A stretch of DNA of 64,000 bases from Phytophthora sp. 'mugwort' (lineage: Eukaryota > Oomycota > Peronosporomycetes > Peronosporales > Peronosporaceae), in assembly GCA_033558025.1 (NCBI GenBank), contig JAUCEF010000007.1:1736001-1800000 (forward strand). Direction: 5' to 3'. Under the pieces are notes generated by a model. It was not told where the DNA came from, did not search any database, and saw nothing but the letters and a program-made list of their open reading frames with translations. A program made the position numbers and the translations under genes. Shown here piece by piece: positions 22,385 to 33,263 of this stretch. Numbering within the stretch: position 1 is the first letter of the stretch; each line of letters opens with the position of its first letter.

Positions 22385-24415
22385 TCAGTCAAAATAGACA
22401 CAATGTCCGACGAGCTTCCCCGATACCGAATGAATACAAAGGGCGCAGGCGTCACACCAGTCAAGACCGTCCATGGCTGGGTAGCGGGGAGCGTATAGAA
22501 CCTTGATCTGCACCTTCGATACCAGATCCGGGGCGTATGCCGCTGGATCCAAGTATGTGGGCGCAGGCTCACTCCACAATGGGAACATCCAGCCAGATGT
22601 CAAAAGCTGGAGGCGTGAGAAGTCTTGAGGCGTCAACCTCGCCAGAGACACGATATAGATCTGCGCCGAGTCCCAAGGCGCCACCTCAGCGTCATTCGCT
22701 GTGCGAAGCCGCTGCAACCCGGGTATGGAACAGGGCCAGCGAACCGAAAGTGTACGTAGGTTCCTTCCATTCTTTCCCGGAGCTGCAGCAGTCGAATCCG
22801 CAACCAGACGCGGAGATCGTGAGCGGGGATGGTCGGACATCCCAGAGCGCGAACGAGCCGGAGAAGAAACTGGAGAAACAGAAGCCGCCGGAACATCCGC
22901 ACGGCCACTCCCACCCTCGATCTCGATTGGCGCAGTCGCGGATCCGTCTTGGCTGGACATTCATCGCCCGCCGAGCATCTGAACGTGATCGAGCTTGAGC
23001 GATCCGCATCTCGTCACTATCCGACCCATCATCACTGGATAAGTTGGAGGCGGAGGAAGGGGGCGAGCTCGAACTTAATGCCGCGGGCGAATTCAACTCT
23101 TGGACCACCGGAGAGCTCGATCCTTGGATCGCAGGCGAGCTCGATCCCTCGATCCCAGGCAAGCTCGGCCTCTGAATCGGCGGCGTGGGATCTGTGCCAT
23201 CGTCGTTGGCTGCCGATGGGGAGCCGATGGAAGATTCTCCGTCGGAGCTAGGATCAGCCGAGGCAGAGAGATCCAGCACTCGTGTCTTAACCGCCGGGCT
23301 ACTCCGTCGTAATTTCTTGATGGACCCGGGTTCCCGCGATCGGTCGAGGATCCAGAGTCACTCTGACTCGACGACCCAACGCGGAATTACCGATCGGAGA
23401 TCCGGAGTGGCCTAAGGCGGTAGAAGCCAAGGATGCGAGATTACGGAGAGCCGAATCCCGATTGGCATATGTCTCCTCCAAAGCATCATGATCCGCCCTT
23501 AAAAGGGCGTATATGTGCTGGAGGTCCATGATCGAAGCTTGGTGGACGAGAAGATCATCCTCGCAGGTCCTACAACGTCGCGAGAAAGCGATCCGATCTT
23601 GGACTGCGTGATTTCGATTCGCGCGCGCCTCATCGCACTCACGGATCGCGAGGTCCCGCTGATACCCTGAATGGCCTCTTTCGAGGCAGCAGTGTGCGAA
23701 GCACGGATCGGTTCAACTTGTGCAACCTCGTGCTGCGCCTCGGCAAGCTTTTTTCGATGCCGAGCCAGCTCGGCCTCAAAGGAGTGGATGGATCGTTGTA
23801 ACCTGCTTCTGCTTTCGCTCAGATCGCGACAGACATCCTGAGCTTTCTGAAGCTGAAACCCGGGGCTGCAGTAACGATCTTTCCAAAGAGCAGCGGCTCT
23901 TCGCGCTCTATGATCTCCGCTTGGGCATCTTTTTTCAGGCTGGCGGCGACGAGATCATGATCCTTCTGGAGATCATGACATCGACGATCCAGACGACTGG
24001 CGATCCCGTCAAGTTCACGGATCCCCTCTTTGCGAACGTGAACTTCAGCACGCGCCGCCTGAAGATTGCGGGCGTCATCCGAAGTCTGATGACTCCGATT
24101 AACTTCGACCCACAAGCGATTGCATTCATTGACTATCTGGTTGATGTAATGAGCCTGACGATCGAAGTCCGCTGTCAACTTGCGGAAATTCGACTCCGCA
24201 AGCTGATGGTCGGCCTCGGCACGCCGCCTCTCGGCGCACCTGGCCCTCCATATCCCCGATCGGGCCGTCAAATTTTGGTTTGCTTGGCGGAGGCTGAGGA
24301 GATCCCCAGCCAACGCGGGCGTTGGAGGGATCGACAACGCGCCACCCTCACGACTTGCAGCAAGCTGGCGTTCGAGATCCGCGGCATATTCGCCGGATCC
24401 AAGACAGCTTGAAGC
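22385..24415 (-). pseudogene. G2 antisense ORF, C-terminal part
   Basis: On the strand opposite to G2 pol, an extended but broken reading frame runs from about 24415 down to 22385. It begins with a long coiled coil (ADHQLAESNFRKLTADFDRQ, VEVNRSHQTSDDARNLQAAR, 23820-24340). It then has MDLQHIYALLRADHDALEET and ALGRRVRVTL (23300-23530), a Ser/Pro/Asp-rich linker (SLPGIEGSSSPAIQGSSSP, SSASNLSSDDGSDSDEMR, 23030-23230), and a tail with QDFSRLQLL and DGLDWCDACALCIHS (22385-22960). The missing N-terminal part is at 44170-44541 on the plus strand, joined to the inverted G2 3' LTR. I recognise this as the extra antisense gene of this Phytophthora gypsy lineage. Its function is unknown. Confidence 0.65.
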
Positions 24416-24419
24416 TACT

Positions 24420-24975
24420 CATGTGATCAATTCAGTGGCCGACCTGACATGTCGGAGCCAATTCTTCTGCTACTCGACGATTTCTCTTGTCACGGGACCG
24501 AAGATGTCGTCGAGTACGCAAGAATTAAACGTGACATTGTTCAAGGTGTCACCGAACGCCACGTCGATATGTCAACCTGCCGACGCGACCTGGAATGGCC
24601 CGCTAAAAGCGCGTCTAAGAAATATGTGGGTCCAGAATCTACGACAGCAGCTCCGAGCGCGGCAACCCGGAGCTGCATTTAAACTAAAAAAAAACTCCTG
24701 ATCGTTCCGGATTATGCAGCTGGATCCACACCACGTGGGCAGATGTGGCAGAGTCTACAATGGTGGCGGGCTTCACAAAATACAGTCTTATTGAGCGGAG
24801 AGATAAAAACGAACGCGAACAAGTACCGACGTCTGATACCCCGGACGACGCCGACGATGTTGTGAATGAAGTACTCCGTGACGGAAGGATCGACAACGAA
24901 GTAGGGGCTTTTAGATTAGACGACGATTTTGACGACATGTTTCGGACAGTTGCAGAGCTTGATGCGCACCAATAG
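24420..24975 (+). pseudogene. Pogo/Tigger-like DDE transposase, C-terminal fragment
   Basis: The fragment begins abruptly at the G2 junction with MSEPILLLLDDFSCHGTEDV, the block carrying the second catalytic Asp. KVSPNATSICQPADATWNGP follows (24550-24610) with the third acidic residue, then LRNMWVQNLRQQLRARQPGA. The acidic tail ends ELDAHQ at a stop near 24975. There are at least two frameshifts. The DNA-binding N-terminus is missing, exactly at the junction with G2, which suggests that the rearrangement and not decay removed it. Confidence 0.7.
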
Positions 24976-25439
24976 ACTTTTGCTAGTGTCAGATGGTCTA
25001 TCGTTAGGCATGCTCCCAGTGGGTGTTTTCGAAGCTGAATTGTAGCAGCGGTACGGCAGGACGTACAATACCACAAGGACTCATAGCACCACAAGGATGT
25101 GCATGGCTGTCGTTGACCATTTTAGGTAGACGGGACAAATGGTTCTGGTCTCTATACGTACACTTTACTGTGTCCGATACGAAAGGTTACGATACGTTAT
25201 TCGGTAAAGGGTTTCACGGCAAATCGTCGGTGTCTGACCCATACGTTTTATCGGAATGGGTTTATTCTGCGCTGGCCTTAGCTGAATTTCATTATTCAAA
25301 GGCGTGCCATCGATATCTTACGGTAAATCGTCAGCAACCGTGGCCGACGATAATAATAGCGGCCCATTGGCCAAATTGACCCAGAACCCCCGCATTCCCA
25401 CCCTAAAGAAAGATCCATGATTGATGACAATGCGCAGTC

Positions 25440-27222
25440 TGTGAGCGCTCCGCGATTGACGTGGAAGAGATACGGGACGCCTGCGTATGCAAGTACACGC
25501 GGACGAAGTATAAGAGCAGTCATAACGGGATCAAAAAGTGGATTGTGGAGGAACTCGCTAGAAATGACGACAACCGGCCAGATTTCTTGACGGTAATGAT
25601 GACCTTGTGTTATTGGAGTTCACGTCATTTTTGTTCGAGAGGTTCCTTACAAAAGCAGCTATGTCAAGACCGCTACTTTAAGTGGTTATCGGAGTGCTAT
25701 TAAGGACCTTTACCGTGTAAAACGTATCGCGCTTCCACAGAGTATGGAGATGGCATGAAGCAACTTTTTTCCGGTATGAAGCGGCTTGAGGCTGAAAATG
25801 ACCAGACAAGAGCTCCTAAGACTTCAGGAAAACAGCCGTTGACATATGCTCTATACAACACGTTGTGTACACGGCGAAAGATGTGGAATCATATTTGTAA
25901 AGACAAGAACTAATCAAGAAGGCTCTGGCCACGCGATCCCCGTCATTTGTACGCCAACCCGTTAAGCGCGTCGACGTGCTGGGCGACTGCTTTGGCCATC
26001 TATCTTGCGTGCCACCATTGATTGGAACCGGGGGTGCTTTTCCAGGTTCTAATCAAAAGTTACGGGTTGGCAAGGCTATGACTGAGCTATTGAAGAGCGA
26101 AGGTTCTGCCAAAGCTTACGGTACACACTCAGGACGAAAAGGGGTTGCAACATTTGCGTGTGGAGGAAGTACCGGATGCCCATCTATTGTAAATGTTTGT
26201 CTTCGATGTGGCTGGAGCCTTGGTAGAGTGCACGACCGTTATTTCCGTTATGAAGGTGCTGGCGATCAGGCTTTGGGCCGAGTCGTTGCTGGTCTTCTTG
26301 TGAATAATGCGAATATTGCTAGGTTGCCACCTCACTTTCGAAATACTGCGAGCGAATTTGTGAATTCTTGTGTGAAGACAATGTTTCCCAGTCTGAGTGA
26401 CGAAACGAATCTGATTGATGTTCTTCGGTTATGCCTGGCAAGTCTTGTTTATCATGCTGAATTTTTACAGACACACCTACCAATCGATCATGCCTTACGC
26501 TCAACACATGTACTAACGAATCCAGTCGTGTGTTTAAAAGCCACAAGAGCAACTAGAAGCGGGAGACTCAATGTAGATGCAGCCCACAGGCATTCCTCCG
26601 TACATAGAATTGTATAAAAAGCTTGATAAGCAGCAGCAGTCGATCGATGCGCAACCCGCTAAGCTGGAGGAACGGATAGAGCAAATTTTGGAAAAGAAAG
26701 ATGTTGCTGCTGGAAATATCACTCGAGGTATATTGCGCGATGAAATTAATGGATTGCTTAGCGAGGTTGGCCTCCATCGTGATACCTCACCAAGTGCTGC
26801 CACTGCAATTCCCGCTACACCGACACGCTCGTATCATACATGGGGCGGAAAGTTTCATGTTGCCCAGAGATTTAAATTTCCGAGTATTGATCCGCTAGGT
26901 GCATGGATGCTTTGGTGGTTTGGCAATCCGAAACTCAACTATCCGGCATACAAGGGGATCCCTTCTGACGATTTAGATACACCATAAAAAGGCGACCTTA
27001 TCAGAGTGGCCGACTATGATGCGGCACACCCTCAATGGGATTAAAGCAAAGCTAAGCAATCCGATGCCACCAATCACGGATGAGCCGCACGCTATTAAGT
27101 TGTTTAATATCGGGTACAGCGCACTTCGACTACGGCCGAGGAGACGAAAGCGAAGGTCATGTCAGCATAAGCTGACCACTGTTCTAAGACTTGTTCGCCA
27201 AGCGGGTCAAGCCTACAGGTGA
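25440..27222 (+). pseudogene. Crypton-type tyrosine recombinase pseudogene
   Basis: The N-terminal part (25461-25600) reads KYTRTKYKSSHNGIKKWIVE, a core-binding-type helix region. KQLFSGMKRLEAENDQTRAP and SGKQPLTYALYNTLC follow (25750-25870). The catalytic part is intact over 25976-26617: AYGTHSGRKGVATFACGGST has the His and Arg of the HxxR motif, and GWSLGRVHDRYFRY carries the probable nucleophilic Tyr. The C-terminal region (26577-26985) has a coiled coil and WGGKFHVAQRFKFPSIDPLG, then LWWFGNPKLNYPAYK. A last piece reaches a stop at 27222. Frameshifts near 25700, 25910 and 26580 inactivate it. Cryptons are DNA transposons that move by tyrosine recombinase. Assignment is by motif. Confidence 0.75.
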
Positions 27223-27444
27223 TAGTGTAGATGTAGATGCATCCTAACCGTAACATAGCTCGCGCTCATTAAGGGAGTTGCAGTTGGCTTTGACGCCGTC
27301 GTCGCAGTTAGGCTGCGTGAAGTTAGCAGCATGGTAATTTCAACCAATCATATTGCGTTGCTAATCGTCGAAGTTGCTCTTACGTTTTCTCAAGTCATTG
27401 ACATTATTCTGGCTGAATAAAGTCACAGCTTGCGTCTTCAAGCA

Positions 27445-28382
27445 TTACTCTTCAGCTGCCTCATCCAACGTAAAGTACCGCGGAAACTTGCTACCACAAA
27501 CGGTATCCAGGCTGTGCCACTTCTTCTGGACCCAGGCGTATTTCTCATTCGCCAACCATTGAGGCAAACGTGTCGCGGTGAAATGAGCATCGTCTCCCCG
27601 ATGAAACACCATGGCGCTCGATAGCGAGTCCTCGCGCTCGACAACCTGAATCTCGAGAGAGCAGAGAACTTCAGATTCGGGACTCGCCCTCGGCGAGTCC
27701 CACATCGCAACCTTCTTCAGCTTAAACTTGCGAACCACCTCCAACGCTTCATTCAGCAGCAGTCATGTAGTCTCAGCAGCGTCCTCGCTACCCACCGGGA
27801 GCCGAGCACGAATGACATACAGCGTCGACTCCTTCAAGTTGTGACACCACACGATGAAGGCATCTTCATTGATTTCACGCCGCAGCGAGTTGGAAGTTTT
27901 GCATACCCTCGAACTCGACAAAGTGCACGCCAATGCAGAACTACCACTGTCCGAGTACTGCACAGACACGAGCGCCCCAGGAAGCGCTTCTAAGTGTCGG
28001 GCCACGTGTGTATAAAGAACTTTGCGAGTCCTCGCTTGTGGTGCTGTGGCAGTGTGAACACCGACCCGATATGGTACGAATAGCCCCGTTCCATCCCGCC
28101 GGAGCCGCTACGTACAACGCAGTCGAAGCGGTGACTCTCACAGTGACAATACAGCACAGTCTCACCCGCCACCAGGTTCGGGTCCCCATTGCCTCCTTCG
28201 TCCTCCACCGGTGCCCAGAAGATGGACCCTCGCTGAGAAAATGGAGACGCGCTTTGCAGTTTCTCTTTGAGTTGGTATTGCGGCAAGTCCAGCGTCAGAG
28301 CCCCCCACTCGTCGAAGTCGTCTATTTTGCACTGGATCTTGAGCGCCTCCTGAGTCAACTGCACCACTCGGAACATGGACAT
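27445..28382 (-). pseudogene. LYC1-like GNAT-type N-acetyltransferase, lightly damaged
   Basis: The frame starts at ATG 28380-28382 (MSMFRVVQLTQEALKIQCKI). It contains YSYHIGSVFTLPQHHKRGLA (28020-28085), the acetyl-CoA-binding signature (a variant of xxRGxG/A) typical of the GNAT fold and close to yeast LYC1-type lysine acetyltransferases. LVSVQYSDSGSSAL follows, matching the VSxLYSDIG box. A one-base frameshift lies near 27995-28005 and an in-frame TGA near 27756, after which the frame continues to a stop at 27445 (NEALEVVRKFKLKKVAMWDS). About 312 residues are recoverable, compared with about 380 for family members. The coding text between the lesions is well preserved, so this is a recent pseudogene or contains sequencing errors. 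Confidence 0.55.
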
Positions 28383-28399
28383 GATGTGCTGGAAGAATG

Positions 28400-28629
28400 A
28401 GGAGAGTCGTCCTCGAATAAGTACGATAATAATCCAGCTTGAAGAGCAAATGGACGACGAGGAAGCAGTGGCGACGCCTGCGTTTGTCGGCGATGGGACC
28501 TACGTTGGGCGATGGCGGTGAATCGCTACAACGTTTGTGGTAACACCAATGAGTAGAGTTGTGCTAGTCCCCGGTTGCGTGCTAATTCGTTGAGGGTGAG
28601 AATAGTGTCAGGGAGTTACAACGTGGAAG
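28400..28629. other. Short intergenic stretch
   Basis: This lies between the divergent LYC1-like gene (minus) and the plus-strand hypothetical frame. It should hold both promoters if both were genes. I see no clear oomycete initiator element. Confidence 0.3.
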
Positions 28630-28982
28630 ATGATCCGGAACTGTCCTGGTCGATACATCATCAAGCACAAGAAGCAGGATCCGTTCTTGATCGACGGAGT
28701 GCCTGTGATTTCCATTGATACTGGAGACTTTGTTCGGAAAGCACTTGCAAGGACACAAAAGGCGAAGTGCCCACTGTCGACCTGCACGACTTGGAGAGTC
28801 CCCGTTGCGTCGACCGCGTCAGAGTTGTGGTGTGTGGAGCTGGAGGAGGTGGCGGAGGAGTCATCATCTACTGCAAACAAGGGCAGGATCGAGCGGCCAT
28901 TTACGTGCACACACTTAACACGGCCTCAGGGTTACGCAGAAAGTTGGGTGGACTACAGATTGACCACGTGCTCACGCTGTAA
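28630..28982 (+). pseudogene. Hypothetical short protein with one frame change
   Basis: From ATG 28630 the frame reads MIRNCPGRYIIKHKKQDPFL, then IDGVPVISIDTGDFVRKALA. Near 28745-28765 the sensible reading moves to another frame: EVPTVDLHDLESPRCVDRVR, a glycine run (GAGGGGGG), then VIIYCKQGQDRAAIYVHTLN, to a stop at 28980-28982. Together this makes about 115 residues. Either a one-base lesion or an unrecognised intron joins the halves. No family is recognised. Confidence 0.35.
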
Positions 28983-29231
28983 TAAGAACAGAGTCGAAGG
29001 AAGTCGGAGGTGTAGAGAAGTTCCGTGCCCGTTCTTATGTTAGCTGGCTGGTCAAAGTCTAAGTTGTGTATTGGAGATATAACTTGGAAGCGTTTGCGAT
29101 CTAGGAACTACAACAACTACAGGCAGGAAACAAATAGAATTTGCATCTGGCGATCGAAGCTGTCGGAATGCTGGCACCTTTTGCTAAGTCTTTCCGATGG
29201 ACACAGCCGACAGGTGCCTTCAGATTCCAGC

Positions 29232-31604
29232 TCACTCGGCAAAACTCGCGGCCATGTACAGCGCCCAGGAGCGAGACAGGCCGTCATCCATCTTGGCCTT
29301 CTGCAGCACACCCAGCGCGCGCTGCTTGTCGACCATGGCGAAGTTCGCGTACAGCAGTGACAGCCACGTGTTGCCCGTGTCCTCGCGCATGACGATGGCT
29401 TCCTTGGCCAGCACCTGCTCCCACTCCTCCTTCACAAACTGCTTGGTGCGCACGAACTCGGTCACGGCCGACACGGGGATCATCTGGATGCCGTGGATGC
29501 AGTGCTTCTCGGCGCTGAACCAGGTGGCGTAGTCCACCTTGTTGTCGAAGAAGATGCCCGTGACCTTGTTGGGACGGAAGTTGGCCGGGTGGACCTGGTT
29601 GGCGTCCTCAATGAGGAAGTACGTCTTGATGGCGTGTGCATTGACGCGCGTCATGAGCTTGCCGACGGCTTCCATGGCGGCGTTGTTGGTGGCCTTGCCG
29701 TACATGTACATACCGAAGGCGAAGTTGACGTCCTCGGATGTGCTCTCCTGGTCCTTGCCGTCGGCGAACGGGGTCACGCCGTGCGAGTACGAGTGGCCGC
29801 GGAACCAGTCGAAGGAGCGGAACCGCGCGAAGAACTTGTCGTCCGGATCTGAGTTGGCGACATCGCGCACGAGCAGGTTGACCATGGTGTTGAGCTTAGG
29901 AAGATCACTCCAGCTCGGGTCGAGGCGGTTGATGATGGCCGCCGTGTGCACCCAGTAGCCGTAGTGGAAGTGGTGGTCGTTGTACATGGTGTTGCCGAAG
30001 TCTGCGTTCAGGTCCTTGGTCTTGAATCCTTGCGAGCTGACGATACCGCCGTAGATTTGGTCGTACTGGAGTTTGTTGGCCCACGTGTTGGTCACGAACG
30101 GCGCCATCACGCCGCGAAGCTTATTCAGGCACGTGTTGAGCAGACTCTTGTCGCCACCGACGATGATCGGGTCGTCCGCAATGAGACAGAGCGACGCGTA
30201 CTTCTGCGCAGCCTTGCCATTGAAGTAGTAGCTGCCATCCAGCGGAATGGACCATGCGGCGTTGATGTCTTCACGCAGGTGGTCGAGGATGCGCTGTTGC
30301 TGTGCCACGTTCGACGCGATTTTGCGAGTCGGGTAGAAGTCTTCGGGCACTGGCTGAGGTTCCTTCATCTCCCACACGGGGTCGGCTGAGCCTCCGGGTG
30401 TTGTGAAGGCCTGGTACGCTCCACGAGTCGTCGAGTAGGCCACCATACCGTCCACCTGGCGGGCTCCGCTGCTTGTGTCAATGGTATCGGCGTGGTGCTT
30501 CATGGCATAGTGCAGGAGGCCGCAGGAGCAGTCACCCGCCGTCTTCCACTTGAACGCATAGGAGCTGTCATCATGGAGGTCCAAGGTGGCGGCTTGAACG
30601 ATGCAGGACTTGTGCTGGTCTAGTGTCGTCATCCACGAATCGTCCAGCACCAATGCAACACGCAGAATACCATCGAACACGCCAGCGCTCTTGAGAACGG
30701 AAGTACCGTCAGCCATGAACGTGATCTCCTTGTCACTACGACCATCGCTCGATAGCGCGTACACAACCCACTTTTGCCCGGAACTGTAGACGATCTCGAA
30801 CTTGGAGCCGTGAACTTGACCACCGAAAGGCTGACCGTTAATAGTCGAGATTGCTGCGGTCGACACGAGTCTCGGAGTGAGCCCCAAGTACTTCATCGAG
30901 GTGTACGCCATGCCAGACACCAGGTCCGACACCATGGTGCCACTGGACGAGCTGGCAGCAAACTTGACGGTCACCCCCTGGTCGGCCCAGTCGACGACTT
31001 GGAAGTTGGGCTTCTGCGACACGATCTCCTCGGCCGAAAAGAGGAACTCGCGGACCATGCCGTGCGCGTAGTACTTGGTAGCTCCGCTGTTGCCAGAGTT
31101 ACCACCGCTGAAGCGGCTGCGATACGGATAGCTGACGGACATGCCGAAGGGAGCCTTGTCAGCGACCATTTGCAGCGAGTATGGGTTGGACCAAATGGGT
31201 TGAATGGCGGCGTTGGAGTCGTGCGCGATGATGTTGCCCCACCAGTTGTTGGTGGGGATGGCGCGGTTCTTGATGACCGACGAGTCAAGGAACCGAGGCG
31301 GACACAACCCCATCATGGCGTCCGTGTGCTCGAGGAAGTAGCTAGGCGGTTCGAGAGCTCGGAAGCTGGAGGAGGTATCATCACCGACGTTAGGCTCGGA
31401 TGTCGGGATGTTGGAGACACCAACATCCCCAGCTTCGGGGACGGTGTCGTTCGTCACGGGCACAAACGTGGGCGCCACGACGGGGGATTCGTGGCTAAAG
31501 CTTGAGCTGCCATTCTTGTCGAGATCTTGGCAGGCAACTTCAGCATGCTGCAGATGCTGGAAAACTGCACCAAACCCAATCAACACTGAAGCGGAGATCT
31601 TCAT
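29232..31604 (-). CDS. Secreted GH81 endo-1,3-beta-glucanase
   Basis: Intact 790-residue frame from ATG 31602-31604. A TTG 57 bases upstream keeps the frame open, but the ATG opens a good signal peptide (MKISASVLIGFGAVFQHLQH, cleavage probably near residue 26). A Ser/Thr/Pro-rich linker follows, then the glycoside hydrolase 81 domain from about residue 100 (PPRFLDSSVIKNRAIPTNNW, NPYSLQMVADKAPFGMS). The catalytic region has NDHHFHYGYW with Asp543, and DQESTSEDVNFAF with Glu620 and Glu624. The Asp-to-Glu spacing matches the family. GH81 enzymes cleave beta-1,3-glucan internally. In oomycetes this is both a cell-wall component and the storage glucan, so a role in wall remodelling or glucan turnover is likely. 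It is the only undamaged gene inside the nested-element region. Confidence 0.92.
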   Translation of the reverse strand: MKISASVLIGFGAVFQHLQHAEVACQDLDKNGSSSFSHESPVVAPTFVPVTNDTVPEAGDVGVSNIPTSEPNVGDDTSSSFRALEPPSYFLEHTDAMMGLCPPRFLDSSVIKNRAIPTNNWWGNIIAHDSNAAIQPIWSNPYSLQMVADKAPFGMSVSYPYRSRFSGGNSGNSGATKYYAHGMVREFLFSAEEIVSQKPNFQVVDWADQGVTVKFAASSSSGTMVSDLVSGMAYTSMKYLGLTPRLVSTAAISTINGQPFGGQVHGSKFEIVYSSGQKWVVYALSSDGRSDKEITFMADGTSVLKSAGVFDGILRVALVLDDSWMTTLDQHKSCIVQAATLDLHDDSSYAFKWKTAGDCSCGLLHYAMKHHADTIDTSSGARQVDGMVAYSTTRGAYQAFTTPGGSADPVWEMKEPQPVPEDFYPTRKIASNVAQQQRILDHLREDINAAWSIPLDGSYYFNGKAAQKYASLCLIADDPIIVGGDKSLLNTCLNKLRGVMAPFVTNTWANKLQYDQIYGGIVSSQGFKTKDLNADFGNTMYNDHHFHYGYWVHTAAIINRLDPSWSDLPKLNTMVNLLVRDVANSDPDDKFFARFRSFDWFRGHSYSHGVTPFADGKDQESTSEDVNFAFGMYMYGKATNNAAMEAVGKLMTRVNAHAIKTYFLIEDANQVHPANFRPNKVTGIFFDNKVDYATWFSAEKHCIHGIQMIPVSAVTEFVRTKQFVKEEWEQVLAKEAIVMREDTGNTWLSLLYANFAMVDKQRALGVLQKAKMDDGLSRSWALYMAASFAE

Positions 31605-33068
31605 GTTCGTCCCAAGTCGTAATTTGTTGCTGATGGTCTGGGGTGCGGGTGAGCTGTCCAAATGGCAAGTGAGGTTTGAAGAGCTTTGGCGGCACGACGA
31701 TGACTTGTGCTCTCAATAGGAGATATCCATGGCCTGCCACAGGAACAAGCTACAACTAGCGAACGTCGAGCAATATACGCCAGTGCTTGACGATCGCTTG
31801 GAGCCTGGAGATATCTTGCAACTGATGTACGATTCGACCAGCTGAGATCGTGCCAAGGCAAAGCTGATTTTGAGCTAGCTGGCACGCGCTGACTTGCTCA
31901 ACCTGATTACCAGCTGAAGACGACAGTCTATCGTAGAACAATGGTTGCGATAGTCAGACACACAAAACTCTTATAGTCAGAGACCACCACCAGAAACCTA
32001 GAAAGTCAATTGAGTCATGTGAGCGCCATTTTTTCGTCTCAAATTTGTTTTTTGCAGTAGTGGCGACCAATAGCACGGTAGGATTCGTTTAATATTGTTG
32101 AAAACACTGCAATTTGAATTGTCAAAAAAATGGCAGCACTGAACCCGAAACCCAAAATTATAAATATTCCCCAATTGTTTTTTAACCTCGCACCTTTTCC
32201 CATCCCCCATAAAAGCATCATCAAGTTAGCTGCCGACTTAGGCGCGGCCGTATTTCCATAGCAAAACATGACAGGGAAAAGTCGCGCTCACCAGACTTCG
32301 TCGAGCACCAAACTAGACGGCGGTCCCAGATCACGACCTTGCACTTGCGCTTCTTGCAGGGCCGCGGCGCGTAGTTGCAGTAGCATTGTCGCCGAAATCT
32401 GGGAATCGAGCACGACTCACGCACAGTGTTGACTCCTTCAAGTTGAAGCACGAACGCGTTGGCGTTAACCCTGACACCACAGCACGAGGGCAGCCCGTCC
32501 AATCCTGTCACTCGAACGTAGTGCAACCCGTTGACGAACTGCGAGTCGCGCGTCGGCAGGTTCAAGAACGCCTCTCGGTCTGTAAACTTGTCCCCGGATA
32601 GTTCGTCCACCAATCAGGATTGCAACCTCCAGGAACTCGGCCAGTTTATCATCGAGAAATGGTCTCCAGCCCGGCGCTGCTGTCGTCAGTGTTGAGGTTC
32701 AAATGGAGTCGTGATAGTGTTGACTCGCCACAGGCGAGTAAATTAATTTAATAAGAGCCTCAAATTATAACGTTGAGGAAATAGCGACGTACTGTATTGT
32801 GCATTCAGACAAACTTGGTCGGTTCACCAACAGTGGGTTGAATCGGCCAATATAATATTCAAGTTGTTTGGGAGTCGTATGTACGAGAGCTATTACGTAC
32901 TTAGAAGTTGACCTATACTTAACTCAAATGCGTTTACACTTTCGGTCGATTTACATGATTCAGTTTGATCTAAGTCACAGCTTGGCATTGGCATGTAAGT
33001 CATCCAGCGGAATTCTACAAATCAGTACGGAATTAAATTGTCTAGCGACACGTATAGAAGATGGTAGG
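31605..33068. other. Upstream region of GH81 with a possible gene remnant at 32221-32700 (minus)
   Basis: The first few hundred bases should hold the GH81 promoter. I see no clear oomycete initiator. On the minus strand 32221-32613 is open (FVNGLHYVRVTGLDGLPSCC, then RRQCYCNYAPRPCKKRKCKV, cysteine-rich). In another frame just upstream DDKLAEFLEVAILIGGRT can be read (about 32620-32670), so a decayed or intron-bearing gene is possible. 31998-32220 is AT-rich and unassigned. The stretch ends at the G1 LTR copy. Confidence 0.35.
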
Positions 33069-33263
33069 TGTGACGGGGCATACAACAATAACATAAAGTA
33101 CCTAGATGTTATCCTATTGAGTGGCTCTGATGTCTTTGTACCATATCTGTGGTACCTATCCATGACGTCATTATCGTCGACGTCATAGTGATGTTTGACA
33201 ACATCACTTAGTGTACTTGGGTACACTTGCTCTGAAGAGCACTCTTCATGTAACCCCGTTACA
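33069..33263 (-). repeat. G1 LTR, inverted and internally deleted (195 bp)
   Basis: On the minus strand it starts TGTAACGGGGTTACATG and ends TGTATGCCCCGTCACA, matching both ends of the G1 LTR. About 170 bases between gtactttat and gttgt are missing. It is preceded (minus direction) by the G1 polypurine tract AAGTGGGGAAGGA, so it is a 3' LTR of a second, minus-strand G1 copy. Confidence 0.85.

Larger units (their letters stand above)
14289..24415 (+). mobile_element. Gypsy element G2, 5' LTR through antisense ORF; 3' end displaced
   Basis: This Ty3/gypsy element has the layout LTR, gag, pol, antisense ORF. Its own 3' LTR is not found where expected after 24415; instead an unrelated pogo transposase begins. 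A 3' LTR of the same family, preceded by a purine tract and the N-terminal part of the same antisense ORF, lies inverted at 43919-44541. The element is markedly rich in GGATCC: I count over 30 by eye in 10 kb. Confidence 0.75.

Noticed and set aside
31605..31661. Upstream extension of the GH81 protein
   Set aside because: The upstream start would be TTG and would bury the signal peptide. The ATG at 31604 opens it directly.
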